NCBI GenBank assembly: GCA_030159075.1
Contig: BROG01000564.1
Span: 418,001 to 482,000, forward strand
Direction of reading: 5' to 3'
Source of the DNA: Atrina japonica
Lineage: Eukaryota > Mollusca > Bivalvia > Pterioida > Pinnidae
DNA: 64,000 nucleotides
In this document: one piece after another, positions 1 to 12,140 of the stretch
How positions within the stretch are numbered: the stretch's first letter is position 1
How the letters are laid out: each line of letters starts with the position of its first letter
Program-made: the position numbers and the translations under genes
Notes under the pieces: generated by a model
The model's database searches: none
Seen by the model: the letters and a program-made list of their open reading frames with translations, nothing else
What the model was told of the DNA's origin: nothing

Positions 1-429
1 GCTCGACATACGATTAGAAACTACTTGATATGAAGCGTTTTTAAAAGTCAACCAGGCGTGACCAGCATGCAATGAGTGTTTACTGCTGCATAACACATGG
101 TCTCACTTCTGAATGTTCCAGAGGTCCGTGATTGGCAAATATGTAGACGTTTATTTTCTTATAAACTTCTTTACAGGAAACACTTCTAGGTGTTTCTTTT
201 GTTGGTTGAATTTTCAATAACAAATATAAATGATTCTGGTATAATTCAATTTGACGACACAAAATTACCACACATGGGTTGATATGTACTGTAAAATTAG
301 TGATGCATTGCATACCGTCCTTTCACTGGAATTAAAGAACTTTAAATAATTTATGACTGCATTAGATAGATATTCAATTTCACGGTAAAAATTATCATAA
401 CTTTTAAATTTTCAAGAAATATGTTTTTT
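1..429. other. Non-coding flank before the satellite
   Basis: AT-rich single-copy-looking sequence. The only open frame (80-313, minus) has low complexity and no recognisable domain, so I do not call a gene. The satellite that follows begins to be recognisable at about position 430. Confidence 0.5.
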
Positions 430-3335
430 TTCTTTTTCTCTATACATTATAATTTTCAAAATTATAGAGGACAAAACTGTCAAAAACATGAAAAATCCTC
501 TTAAAGGGGAAATAACTCTCATAATGGTCAACCTGAAAATTTCGGCCTTATTGGCTTTATTGTAGATGTTTGCGTGTTGAATATTTTTGCTTCTTTAACT
601 TTCTCTCTATCTATTATACTTTTCAAGATAATGTGAAAACATAAAAAAAAACACGAAAAATCCACTTAAAAGGGGAAGTAACTCCCTTAAGGGGTCGATC
701 TGACAATTTTGGCCCTTTGACTTTTTTGTAGATCTTTGCATGCTGAACATCTTTGCTGCTTTCACTTTCTCTCTATCTATTATACTTTTCAAGATAATGT
801 CAAAAACATCCAAACACATGGAAAATCTACTTAAAAGGGGAAAAACTCCAATAAGGGACAGCCTGGCAATTTCAATCCTATTGACGTTTTTGTAGATCTT
901 TGCATACTGAACATTTTTGTTTCTTTCACTTTCTCTCTATTATACTTTTCAAGATAATAGGACAAAACTGTCAAAAAAAAAAAAACATGAAAAATCCACT
1001 TAAAGGGAAATAACTCCCATTAGGGTCAACCTGACAATTTAGTTCCAATAACTTTTTCGTAGATCTTTGCATACTGAACATTTTTGCTTCTTTCTCTTTC
1101 TGTCTATCCATAATACTTTTCAAGACAATAGGACAAAACTGTCAAAAACATGAAAAATCCACTGAAATGGAAAGTAATTCCCATAAGAGTCGACCTGACA
1201 ATTTTGGCCCTTTGACTTTTTGTACATTTTTGCGTGCTGAACATTTTTACTTATTTCACTTTCTTTCTATCTATTATACTTTTCAAGATAATGTCAAAAA
1301 ACATCCAAAAACATGAAAAATCCGCTTAAAAGGCGAAAAAACAACTCCCATTTGGAGCAACCTGACAATTTCAGCCCTATTGACTTTTTGTAGATCTTCT
1401 TTCACTTTCACTTTCTCTTTATCCTTTATACTTTTCAAAGTGATATGACAAAACTGTCAAAAACATGAAAAATCCTCTTAAAGGGGAAATAACTTCCATA
1501 AGGGTCAACCTGAAAATTTCGGCCTTATTGGCTTTATTGTAGATGTTTGCGTGTTGAACATTTTTGCTTCTTTAACTTTCTCTCTATCTATTATACTTTT
1601 CAAGATAATGTGAAAACATCCAAAAACACGAAAAAGCCACTTAAAAGGGGAAATAACTCCCATCAGGGGCAACTTGACAATTTCGGCCCTATTGACTTTT
1701 TGTAGATCTTTGCATGCTGAACATATGTGCTTCTTTCACTTCCTCTCTATCTATTATACTATTCAAGATAATGTCAAAAAACATCCAAAAACATGAAAAA
1801 TCTTCTTAAAAGGGGAAAAAACTCCAATAAGGGACAGCCTGGCAATTTCAATCCTATTGACGTTTTTGTAGATCTTTGCATACTGAACATTTTTGTTTCT
1901 TTCACTTTCTCTCTATTATACTTTTCAAGATAATAGTACAAAACTGTCAATAAACATGAAAAATCCACTAAAAGGGGAAATAACTCCCATAAGGGTCAAC
2001 CTGACAATTTAATTCCTGTAATTTTTTCATAGATCTTTGCATACTGAACATTTTTGCTTCTTTCTCTTTCTGTCTATCTATTATACTTTTCAAGACAACA
2101 ATACAAAACTGTCAAAAACATGAAAAATCCACTTAAATAGAAAGTAATTCCCATAAGAGTCGAACTGACAATTTCGGCCCTTAAACTTTTTGTACATCTT
2201 TGTGCGCTGAACATTTTTACTACTTTCACTTTCTCTCTATCTATTATACTTTTCATGATAACATCCAAAAACACGAAAAATCCGCTTAAAAGGGGAAATA
2301 ACTCCCATCAGGGGCAACTTGACAATTTCGGCCCTATTGACTTTTTGTAGATCTTTGCATGCTGAACATATGTGCTTCTTTCACTTCCTCTCTATCTATT
2401 ATACTATTCAAGATAATGTCAAAAAACATCCAAAAACATGAAAAATCTTCTTAAAAGGGGAAAAAACTCCAATAAGGGACAGCCTGGCAATTTCAATCCT
2501 ATTGACGTTTTTGTAGATCTTTGCATACTGAACATTTTTGTTTCTTTCACTTTCTCTCTATTATACTTTTCAAGATAATAGTACAAAACTGTCAATAAAC
2601 ATGAAAAATCCACTAAAAGGGGAAATAACTCCCATAAGGGTCAACCTGACAATTTAATTCCTGTAATTTTTTCGTAGATCTTTGCATACTGAACATTTTT
2701 GCTTCTTTCTCTTTCTGTCTATCTATTATACTTTTCAAGACAATAGGACAAAACTGTCAAAAACATGAAAAATCCACTTAAATAGAAAGTAATTCCCATA
2801 AGAGTCGAACTGACAATTTCGGCCCTTAAACTTTTTGTACATCTTTGTGCGCTGAACATTTTTACTACTTTCACTTTCTCTCTATCTATTATACTTTTCA
2901 TGATAATGTCAAAAAACATCCCAAAACATGAAAAATCCGCTTAAAAGGCGAAAAAACAACTCCCATTTGGAGCAACCTGACAATTTCAGCCCTATTGACT
3001 TTTTGTAGATCTTCTTTCACTTTCACTTTCTCTTTATCCTTTATACTTTTCAAAGTGATATGACAAAACTGTCAAAAACATGAAAAATCCACTTAAAAGG
3101 GTAAAAACTCACATAAGGGTCAACCTGACAATTTCTTGTATTATTGATTTTTTGTAGATCTTTGCATGCTGAACATTTTGCTTCTTTCTCATTTACTCTA
3201 CCTATTATACTTTTCAATATAAAATAAAAAAAAGATCCAAAAACAAAAAAAATCACAAAAAGGGGAAATAACTCCCATAAGGGTCGACCCGACAATTTCA
3301 ACCAAAATGAAATACTTGTAGATTTATGCAAGCCT
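430..3335. repeat. ~160-bp tandem satellite, about 18 units
   Basis: A phrase close to ACATGAAAAATCCACTTAAA recurs at about 487, 652, 817, 987, 1148, 1312, 1466, 1627, 1792, 1957, 2118, 2272, 2437, 2601, 2763, 2928, 3079 and 3247, giving a period of about 150-170 bp. Each unit also carries a TTTGTAGATCTTTGCATGCTGAACAT-type segment and a CTCTCTATCTATTATACTTTTCAAGATAAT-type segment. Units diverge by substitutions and short indels. Two stretches (about 1627-2272 and 2272-2917) are almost identical over 645 bp. Short minus-strand frames inside the array are by-products of the repeat and not genes. Confidence 0.9.
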
Positions 3336-3435
3336 CTTATTTTAAGGTAATGGTTTTTTTTTCTCTAGCTTTGATACTTGTAATAAATCAAAAATATCTG
3401 CTGACTTATTCGTTCTATATTTAGCCATGGCAGTC

Positions 3436-4077
3436 ATTTTTTGGTCCTAGCCCCTTTTCATCTGCAAACTTTATGCTGCTTTACATGGTTTTACTTCCTG
3501 TCAAGTTTGGTTCAAATTGGTCTTATGGTTCTGGAGAAGTAGTCAAAAATGTTAAAAATTTTACAAAAAAAAAAATCCATTTACTTAGGTGTCTGTGACC
3601 TTCACCTTTAACCCAATGTCAAAATGATCCTCATGTAATTTCTAACAACTTTCTCATATATCTTTGTATACAAAAAGTCGATCAGTTTGGAGTTATTAAA
3701 CAATTTGTGATACAAATATACCCTTTGTTACTGAAGCGCCCCCTAATGACTCGTTTATGGACAGATTTCATTTTTCAAATTTTGTAGATATTGACTTAAC
3801 AATCATGCCTACAAACTTTGAAACTTAATCTGATTATTGGTTCATAAAAAAGATTTTTAAAGATGTACCAAGTTTTGGTCCTATTATGCCCCTTTTAAGG
3901 ATCATATTGGTCCTATCTCTTTTATAGCTTCACATGGGGATCTATATGCCAAGTTTGGTTAAAATTGGCCCATTGGTTCTTGAGAAGATGTTGAAATGCA
4001 AAAGTTAACAGACGGACGACGACGGATGCCGGATCTTTGGAAATAGTTCACTTGGCCCTTCAGGCCAGGTGAACTAA
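3436..4077 (+). repeat. Dispersed repeat, copy A (ends GACGGACGACGACGGATGCC)
   Basis: About 640 bp with recurring phrases such as 'caagtttggtt.aaattgg', 'gttcttgagaagatgtt' and a GC-richer end at about 4010-4070. A related copy lies in the opposite orientation at 53135-53800 (matching 'gtccataaacgagtcatta', 'agaaccaatgatcagatgac' and similar phrases). A shorter degraded copy lies at 31170-31390. It is non-autonomous with no coding capacity seen; the family name is not known to me. Confidence 0.7.
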
Positions 4078-5417
4078 TAAAATATATAATACATTGTAAA
4101 TGGCGGATGTTTTCGCTGGGTCCTTAGTTTTATGTATTTAAAATCGCCAAAATAATATTCTCCAATATATTACCTGCAAGTAGATATATATGTCATTGTC
4201 AATCTTTCGTGAACAGGTAACTGAACTTTGTTCAAAATTGGAACTTTCCGCTTATCAACATGACATGTATTACTTTTGGTCAAATCAGTTCATATTGGTC
4301 AATTCTCGGTGGCTAATCTACTCATGTGTTAAGGTAATTGACAGGATTGTGATACATCAATCTGGGGATTGCCAAAAGTTTCGTATACTTTTCAGACCAA
4401 AATAAAACCTTTCATAATTTAAAAGAAATAATTGAGTATTTTTCTATCTCTGAAGTACTGCGGATGCAAAGAAATCCATGATCATGGAATGAATAGATGA
4501 TGACCAATGGAAATTAAACAGCTGACACGTGACTATGTTCCACATCACAATGGTTTTTAAATTATCCAGAAGTATCAAACAAGACGGTCAGAGAGTAGTG
4601 ATGGGAGCTACTATTCATGATACGGACAATAGGGCTAAAAATGTATATATTTCTGGTTACCCGACCACGCCAGTATTTTAGCGGTCATTTTGAAAATTAT
4701 AGAGACAGTGACATCTTCTTTACACAATCCTTTGTACTTACTCCTGTATATATGTACAGGTGCTTCGACCCGCCCTGGTCTAAAACATTAAATCTCTACG
4801 TACCCTTAATGGGGCATGTTTGATGCCATTGGTTTTTTGTAGCATTTAAATAAAAAGGAATCAGTAACAGAGATTAGCAAATGAGTAGACGTAAGTAAAA
4901 ATGTTGGTAGCCTATGAGTTATCGCATCAACCCTTGAAAAACAATAACTCTTCTATAAATCAGTGACTTAGAGCAATCCAAATATGTTTAAAAGGTGAAT
5001 GGGAAAAGCAAAGGTATAGCGACATATCGTCTGGTCACATACATTCCTTCCATCATTTCTAATAAGAGTTCCACAGAATACATTCCAATCCCGTATACAG
5101 TGCTGACTTAAAGGTTACACAATTCACACATATTTCCTAATATGTACAAAACATGTGAAGAATGGGAATAATGGTTTTAGGGAAGAATATATCCAAGTCT
5201 ACAATGGCTCTGATGGACAGAATAAATCAAGAAACCTTACAGAGTAAAAGTGGTCCAATTAGCTGGCGGTAACTGAATTATCTAATATGTATTAAAACAA
5301 TTAAGAGACTAATTATCATGGCCTTAAATGTAAGGTGGTATCTTGTGTAAAGTTATTTTCAGGCGAGGTTGCACTCTACTATGTATAAATAAAAATACAA
5401 AGTAAATCAGTCTCCGA
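4078..5417. other. Intergenic sequence with a short dispersed repeat
   Basis: No gene is supported; the plus-strand frames at 4190-4405 and 4617-4823 show no domain or splice context. Positions 4918-5005 carry the dispersed motif 'atcaacccttgaaaaacaataactcttctataaatcagtgactta'. Relatives occur at 37697-37790, 48449-48541 and (inverted) 42842-42955. The left end may contain downstream flank of the PLAC8-like gene. Confidence 0.5.
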
Positions 5418-5423
5418 TTTATT
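5418..5423 (-). terminator. Candidate polyadenylation signal of the PLAC8-like gene
   Basis: TTTATT on the plus strand reads AATAAA on the minus strand. It lies about 257 bp downstream of the TAA stop at 5680-5682, a plausible 3'UTR length. This is sequence inspection only; cDNA would decide. Confidence 0.4.
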
Positions 5424-5679
5424 TTTACAAACATGATTTAGTCTTGAGTAACTTGTAACAAATATTTTCTTTTTCGAAAAGTCATAAATAACACTATTGT
5501 GAAAAATCCCCGACATGTCTGTTTGCGCCTTATATATACATGTTATACGCAAGAGACAAAACATATACAGAAAATTACAAACATAGATTTTGTTTGAAAG
5601 AAAAAGAATGATACTATTCAAAGTGAGTATGGTGAAGAAAAATGTTTATCGATAACTTCATGTCATTTTTCATCACGAA

Positions 5680-8600
5680 TTACGGAACTCCCATGTTGTC
5701 AAGCTCACGGCTTTCTTGGCAAGTAGCGCAAGGACCGCAACAGCACCGGATCAAGCAATCATTGCAGATAGATCCCTGTAATACATAAAATAATAATAGT
5801 AGTAATGATAATGGTGATGATGATGTTGATGGTAATGACTAGAACCACCCACCCGTTTTGCAAAAAAAAATACATTTTGGAAAAAAAATCAAATTACATT
5901 CAAATTGGGAAAAAATCAAAGAAATGTTGTTCAGTACCTTCATATGTTTAGCACCAACATATATATGAAGTGGTTTTTTTTAGCTATTTTGAGTTGAATT
6001 TTTCAAACTGGGCTGTAATCTTGACCTTTTATCTGGAGTTTCCTCAGCTATTTCTGAAAATCTTCAATACTAAAACATATGCTTAACATGAACGTTCTAT
6101 ACTTTTCGACTAATTATGAGATGGAATTTTAAAATTAAGCTGTGGCGTAGGCATTTGTTCTGTTATAACACGAAACACAGAAATATTTCAGCATATTTCC
6201 CACAAACCGTCAACTAAAAATACATGTATATATGAAAATTTTAGTTGTTGAGCTATTTGAGTTGTAATTTTCAAATTGGGCTGAGACCTCGACCTATGAT
6301 CTGAAGTGTATTCTGCATATTTCCAAAAAATCTTCATTACTAAGACATATATGAAAGTTCTATACTTTTAAGCTATTTTGAGCTGAAATTTTCAAATTAA
6401 ACCGTGACCTTGACCTATGACCTGATGAACTTGAATCTACATATAAATATAAACATATAAACACATTTTCCACAATTTATTTACACTAACATGTATAATT
6501 ATGTAATTTCTATAGTTTTTTACCTACTTCCAGTTGAAACTTTTATTCAATGAACTTGACATAAATTAAAATCTTATCATATTAGAGATATTAAGGTTTA
6601 AAATTTCTATTACTCTGTCAAATGATGAATTTCCTCATACACATGTGTAAAATAAAAGTGCTTAGTTTTAAAGAAATTCTTATATTTATCTGATTTTGAA
6701 CATACGAAATTGAACCCCTTTTTCAGGGGATAAAGAGATCAAATTTGAAACCAATTTGCAGAACAACATACTTTAGCCTTTCAAAATATTCACACATTAA
6801 ATCTACTGTCAGTGGTTATGAAGGAATTAATAGTACAGCATTGACAATGAAAAAACGGACAATAAAAACCTGTCTGTAGTCTTGGAAGTGTTATAAATGC
6901 TGATGAGTGAAATCAGTTTAGTTGCTTTACTCTACAGAAGATACAAAATTTATTTGAAGAAAAAAAACAAGAAAACGTATCATACTTGTGCTCAGAACAA
7001 AGATAGGTTCTCATGACATGCTGAGGGCAAGGCATGTTAAAGGTAGGCATGGCATGTTAAAGGTAGGCAAGGCAAGTCACAGAAAGTCGGTAAACATGTT
7101 AAAGGTAAGCATGGCATGTTAAAGGTAGGCATGGCATGTTAAAGGTAGGCAAGGCATGTTAAAGGTAGGCAAGGCAAGTCACAGAAAGTCGGTAAACATG
7201 TTAAAGGTAAGCATGGCATGTTAAAGGTAGGCATGGCATGTTAAAGGTAGGCAAGGCATGTTAAAGGTAGGCAAGTCACAGAAAGTCGGTAAACATGTTA
7301 AAGGTAAGCATGGCATGTTAAAGGTAGGCATGGCATGTTAAAGGTAGGCAAGGCAAGTCACAGAAAGTCGGTAAACATGTTAAAGGTAAGCATGGGATGT
7401 TAAAGGTAGGCATGGCATGTTAAATGTAGGCAAGGCAAGTCACAGAAAGTCGGTAAACATGTTAAAGGTAAGCATGGGATGTCAAAATTAGGCATGGCAT
7501 GTTAAAGAAGCTCGATATAGCATGTGAAAAAATGTTGTTGACAATGTAAGTGAAGGTCAGCAAACTTTAAAGAAGTTAAGCATGACATGTTAAAAAGGTA
7601 GACGATGCATATGAAAGAAGGTGGGAAAGGGATGTTCAAGAAAGTTGGCATAACATGTTAGTAAGGTAGACAATGTACATTAAAGAAGTTCGGCATGACA
7701 TTTTAAAGAAGGTAAGAAATGCATGTTAAAGGAGGTTGGCAAGGGATGTTAACGAAGGTTGGCATGACAATTTAAAGACGGTAGGAAATGCATGTTAAAG
7801 GAGGTTGGCAAGGGATGTTAAAGAAGGTTGGAATGACATTTTAAAGAAGGTAGGAAATGCATATTAAAGGAGGTTGGCAAGGAATGTTAACGAAGGTTGG
7901 CATGACAATTTAAAGACGGTAGGAAATGCATGTTAAAGGAGGTTGGCAAGGGATGTTAAAGAAGGTTGGAATGACATTTTAAAGAAGGTAGGAAATGCAT
8001 GTTAAAGGAGGTTGGCAAGGGATGTTAAAGAAGGTTGGCATGGCATTTTAAAGAGTGTAGGCATGTCAAGTGAAAAAGGTAAGCAATGCATGTTTTAAGA
8101 ACCCTGTTATGAATGATAAAATGTCTGTATTAAAGAAAAAATAATAATCTAAATGATCTGACTGGTAAAAAACATATGACTTATCAATATTTCTTTCTTG
8201 AATAAGTGTTCTTATATCAGAGAACAATATTACATACACGAATGCCGCCAATAGTGCGCATCCTCGTCCTCAATATGATGTCAGATCCTGGGACACAACA
8301 TGGAGTACACGCACACTCTCCCATCCTTGAAGCTATCTTACAAATAGCCAACGGGTAGCAGAAAAAGGTAAACAAACCTGAAAATTAATATAAATGCATG
8401 AATATTCATAACTGAACCATTTGTAAATAATAATGATGATTACTGCAAACAGGATCCACTGTCAAATTAACGAAATATTGACTTTAACCCTCTCAACTCT
8501 TTAGGCCATAACTAACTGGTCTAAAAATAGAAAAGAGCATACCATCTAGTTATATAGGGGTGAAGGGGTTAAAAGCCATATCCCATATCCTTGAGACTTA

Positions 8601-9235
8601 TAAATAGGAAGACTGCACTGTCAAAAATGAATGAACTGATCATATGATTCATTAAATCATTTTATTTATTTTACTCGTTTTTTGTATTGCATTGTCGACC
8701 TTTTTAATTGTATGATAATTTTTCAGTAAAATACTACGAAATCATTTTCTGGAAATTTGGAATACATGTACCTGTACATATCTATAGATTCTGTTAGTTT
8801 TGTAATTCAATAAAGAGACAAACAGCCATGTCTAATTTACTATTCAAAAATCATACTGGAAGAAAAATTAGCCTATTTATTTTTAGCGCTGAACAGAAAG
8901 AATTTCACTAATTACTCGTTAAGATAGAAGCACGTAGCAATTACTTTTCATAGAGCCAGTAAAAGGCTTTATACATCATCGTTCTGTACATATAACATTA
9001 GCATGAAGGACCTATTTCACTTACATGACGGGACATCCGCACAGCATTCAAACAGATCTGTCGACCATGCTCTATGTCCATCTAGCCCGGTTGCCATCAG
9101 CTGGTTCTGAACTGACTGGGGCTGATTAACGACAACTGTCACTTGGTTGGGGTTTGCGTAGGCTGGAGGAGCCATCTGCACGGGTGGTCCTGCATCATAT
9201 TTATACTGCGAATCTTGGGTTACGCTAGGATCCAT
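5680..9235 (-). CDS. PLAC8 / cornifelin-type cysteine-rich protein, 148 aa, three coding exons
   Basis: Coding exons are 9235-9025 (211 nt), 8377-8238 (140 nt) and 5775-5680 (96 nt), totalling 447 nt or 148 codons plus stop. Every intron is GT..AG and phases agree (T|GT codon at junction 1, phase 0 at junction 2). The N-terminus (about residues 1-40) is Pro/Gln-rich without a signal peptide. From about residue 57 the protein follows the PLAC8 (Cys-rich/DUF614) pattern: WSTDLFECCADVPSC, then a hydrophobic CYPLAICKIASRMGECACTP-type segment, then RGSICNDCLIRCCCGPCATC and a short ELDNMGVP tail. Paired Cys runs and the CCCGPCA motif are diagnostic of the family. Length fits animal onzin/cornifelin-like proteins. 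Family members are membrane-associated or cytoplasmic; plant relatives act in cell-size control and cadmium resistance, but the function here is unknown. The exon containing ATG has 23 nt of 5'UTR back to an acceptor at 9258/9259, so at least one non-coding upstream exon is expected. Intron 2 contains the minisatellites. Confidence 0.9.
5930..6445. repeat. Degenerate ~130-bp tandem repeat, four units, in PLAC8-like intron 2
   Basis: 'agctattttgagttgaattttcaaa' variants recur at about 5981, 6109, 6249 and 6371. Each is followed by 'tgacctttgacctgga'-like and 'atatttcc..aaatcttcaatactaa' phrases. Divergence between units is high, so the array is old. Confidence 0.6.
7020..7510. repeat. 20/21-bp minisatellite with a ~100-bp higher-order period
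   Basis: The core 'ggcatgttaaaggtaggcat' repeats head-to-tail. It is punctuated by 'gtcacagaaagtcggtaaac' at about 7075, 7178, 7265, 7357 and 7438, which defines a higher-order unit of roughly 80-100 bp. It lies in intron 2 of the PLAC8-like gene. Confidence 0.9.
7560..8095. repeat. 69-bp minisatellite continuing the TTAAAG-rich array
   Basis: 'ggaaatgcatgttaaaggag' starts at about 7716, 7785, 7854, 7923 and 7992, an exact 69-bp spacing. Inside each unit are three TTAAAG(A/G) sub-units of about 23 bp, related to the 7020-7510 core. The two arrays therefore look like successive amplifications of one ancestral ~21-23-bp word. The array ends 140 bp before PLAC8-like exon 2. Confidence 0.9.
8378..9024 (-). 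other. PLAC8-like intron 1
   Basis: 647-bp intron with GTAAGT donor at 9024 and TTTTCAG acceptor at 8378. AT-rich; 8480-8575 resembles the dispersed 'catcaacccc..gaaaa' family weakly. No other feature seen. Confidence 0.7.
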
Positions 9236-9258
9236 TTTTGGTCTTTTGTCAACAAAAT
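9236..9258 (-). other. 5'UTR part of PLAC8-like coding exon 1
   Basis: On the minus strand a poly-pyrimidine tract ending TTTACAG precedes ATTTTGTTGACAAAAGACC and then the ATG. This is a typical acceptor. The longer in-frame extension to 9319 would read through the poly-T tract and is rejected as the start. The upstream non-coding exon was not located. Confidence 0.6.
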
Positions 9259-10864
9259 CTGTAAAAAAAAAAGAATGTGATTTGTCATTTAATGTCGCGC
9301 AACTTTCTTTGAACAGCATATTTCAATGTCTTAATATGACTATAATTAGTGTTATCTAAAGACCGTAGTAAAGGCCTAGGGTTGTAATTGATGTGACCCA
9401 ACAAATGTATTTTGTGTATCAAGAAATAAAACGTAATTTAAGTAATATGAGGTGTCGTCGGTGCAAATTTTATTTGCAGATTTATTTTAACTAAAAACGG
9501 GCTGCTACAATATAAATGAACAATTGTTGAAAGTGGAGTAATCAACATGCAACTTCAAATGCAAAATAGAAGACGGAATCATATGTAAGTGCTTGTATTT
9601 CAAATCCATGCGAAAATTAATATAGATCTAGCTTCAAACTGTGTTTTACCGAAATTGCTTGCGTGGTAAGGTTCTCCGAATGACTGACCTTGAGGTCACA
9701 TGCAAATTTAGGGCTAAGATAAGATAAGACTTTATTACCGATTCAGGACCCTTAAACATAATACATTAAAGATTTAATATATATATAGCATATACGTGAA
9801 TATATTAACGTACACAGGTCTGAAAACGGATAAAATATACTTGGTCTATATAGTTTATTTATAGATGCTACTATTATGTCAGAGTGGTACAGTATTGTAA
9901 TACAGTATATATATTTCATGCCTGACAAACTGTGTTTGCCGTGGCAAATCACGATAAATATCTACCTATTACGTAATTCCGTGTTCAGAGATAACTTCAT
10001 ACAATATGGCGTCGAAGTAAGAATTTAAGGAATTTTAGTGTTAGTGCAGATGCCGTCGTTTGTCAATGTTGTTTTGTTTTAACCGGGCACATCGCAAAGG
10101 CGATAGATACAATGTAGGGTAACATTGGGTGTTATCGACCGTCGCCTATTATCGACACCTTTATCATAATCAAAGTACTGATCTATGTAGTTTGTTGCAA
10201 AATAAATAACTTAATAAGCCATCAGTACTCACGTTAGGCCGATTGTCTGCCCTAATTTTACCAAAATTAAAAGTAATTTTAAATCGTTGTAGAAATTCGA
10301 CCTATACTCAAGTGTGATATAAATGGGAAAGTGGTGTCTTCGTTGTCACTATGACTATTGTTCCTATTCGAAATATAAATGGATAATTCACGCAGTTTAT
10401 TATTTTTTTTGCTGATTTGGAAACTTTTGAAATAACATGCATTTTTCAGTAAAAAGACTGGTGTCATACAGTGACAGTAAATTAAAAATTTACAACATGA
10501 CAGCGATACCCTTTATTGAAATTAACCTGCAATATATTCCAAACATGTGTACACAATCTATAATTTTTCAGTAAACTGACCGTATTATACCTCATTAAAA
10601 CGTAACGATTCTCTGCTCGTAACAGTACTTTCACAGCGATATGATTATAAAACATTGTGCTTACAAACATCGTTTCATCTGTGTTAAATTTCAAGGCTAT
10701 GCGACAGGACAGTATTGTACCCTTACACTATACTTCCCATCTCTAGGTCAATACGTGTGCATGTAAAACATGTTCCCAACTTCAAAGACTGCCGCGAGTA
10801 AGATCACTGAATGACGCGACTTCTATGTCTAACTTCACAGCCTAGATTTGCCAATACACAGTAA
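9259..10864. other. Upstream flank of the PLAC8-like gene; no gene supported
   Basis: Short frames in this stretch lack domains. Positions 9716-9770 ('aagataagataagactttattaccgattcaggaccc') look like the 3' end of a non-LTR retrotransposon in minus orientation. Those often end in TTATCTTATC. A related end occurs at 54716-54790. Positions 10128-10200 carry 'gttatcgacc..attatcgac..atgtagttt', echoed at 11465-11530. Confidence 0.45.
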
Positions 10865-11340
10865 AGCCCCTGTCACACCTTGACGATTTAGCCAGTGTAT
10901 GCCCAACATATGATAAAATCATTAATCGTTGGCATACGTCGAACTTTCGCTGTTTCCCTATCACTCATTAACGATTTGTTGAGCTTATGCGGACGTTATG
11001 AAAAAATTATCAATTAGATCTATTTATAAAACGTTGGCAATACGTCGAACTGTCGCCGTAATTTAGGACACGGTGGCCATTTACAGGTAATATATAGTTC
11101 AGTGTGTTAACGATGGTATAACGTACCTAAAACGTACCTACAACTTACTCCAGCGTATGCGGAGCGTATGGCTCCTACGCTGGCATACGTCGGAAAGTTT
11201 TGTGCATGCACAAAACCTTTTGACGATCTTGGCATACTTCAACTTATGCCAGCGTATACCGACGTGTTGTTAATTTATGCAAAACGTACTTAAAACTTAT
11301 CGGACGTATGCCATAAGTATGGTTTCCATAAAGCCTTTGT
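10865..11340. repeat. Dispersed repeat beginning 'agcccctgtcacacctt'
   Basis: Contains several 'ggcatacgtcgaact' and 'agcgtatgcgg' words in both orientations, for example 'agcgtatgcggagcgtatgg' followed by 'ctacgctggcatacg', so parts fold back on themselves. No coding capacity. I infer a MITE-like or satellite-like element; exact boundaries are uncertain. Confidence 0.5.
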
Positions 11341-11579
11341 TGTACGGTATTAAGCGTCAGCATTTGCTGCTAAAACTGACTAAATATAAACTGTACTATC
11401 GTTGATATCAATTTTTTCTTTGCTGTTTTCAAATCTGACCCTGAAAACGAAGTGGTCGATAATACCCAGACGGAAATCATAAAATCGGGTATTATCGACC
11501 ATAAAGAAAATTAAGTTCATGTAGTTTATTCAATGCCAGATTCTCAGTGCCAAAGTGGTCGAGTGATATTGTGCGTAGA

Positions 11580-11670
11580 TAACAAGATCGGTTACAGCCC
11601 GGTAGCCCGAAGGCCCGTTACTCCGGAGACCCGATACTCCGAAAATCCGTTCATTCGAAAAAGTGCACAT
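11580..11670. repeat. Inverted, degenerate copies of the 16-bp CGGAGTAACGGGCCTT unit
   Basis: 'cccgaaggcccgttactccggagacccgatactccg' is the reverse complement of the tandem unit found at 12635-12723, about 1 kb away. Confidence 0.6.
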
Positions 11671-11984
11671 AATGTTCAATTTCTGAAGAGTGACTAAGCT
11701 GTTATGGTGAACCGTTAGGGCCATGTGCGACAGCGCGAAGGAGTCTTTATGAAAACACTCATGAACGCGGTTTTATACGATGTCCCCATAGGTCATCTGT
11801 AACAGCCCAATGGGGGTTTGTAAAACACCGTTGATGTCGCGCTAACACGCTATCGCTCACTTATCCTATTTTATCCCCTCGCAACAGCGTTGGAGCGGAT
11901 ATAGCAATGCGGCCGTTCGTGTGTGGTTGGGTTAGTGGATGCGTGAGGGCGTCCGCGACACGATACCTTGCGGCACGATACAGA

Positions 11985-12140
11985 CTACAGTTTTTGCCCG
12001 ATCACTTTCAAACTTCACATGCACATTGTTCATGATGAGAGAAGGAACCCTTTTGATTTTGAGTCACGGGTTCAAAAGTCAAGGTTAACTTAAGCCAATA
12101 TCGCAAGGGGATGTCCCGCTTTGCGGAGCCCTTGTTTAAA
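11985..12140. repeat. Dispersed-repeat end ('cttcacatgcacattgttcatgatgaga')
   Basis: The phrase series 'ttcaaacttcacatg', 'catgatgagagaagg', 'gagtcacgggttcaaaagtcaagg' and 'gatgtcccgctttgcggagcccttgttt' has the look of a common molluscan dispersed-repeat terminus. This assignment rests on my recollection; only one copy is visible in the window. Confidence 0.35.

Noticed and set aside
1774..2613. Identical 64-residue frames at 1774-1968 and 2419-2613 (minus) as a duplicated small gene
   Set aside because: They are translations of the ~160-bp satellite's higher-order copy; other units break the frame and there is no gene context.
7020..8095. CRISPR array
   Set aside because: Units are contiguous minisatellite repeats without unique spacers, within an animal gene's intron.
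9990..10020. loxP-like 'ataacttcatacaatat' word
   Set aside because: Only a partial half-site resemblance with no inverted partner; chance.
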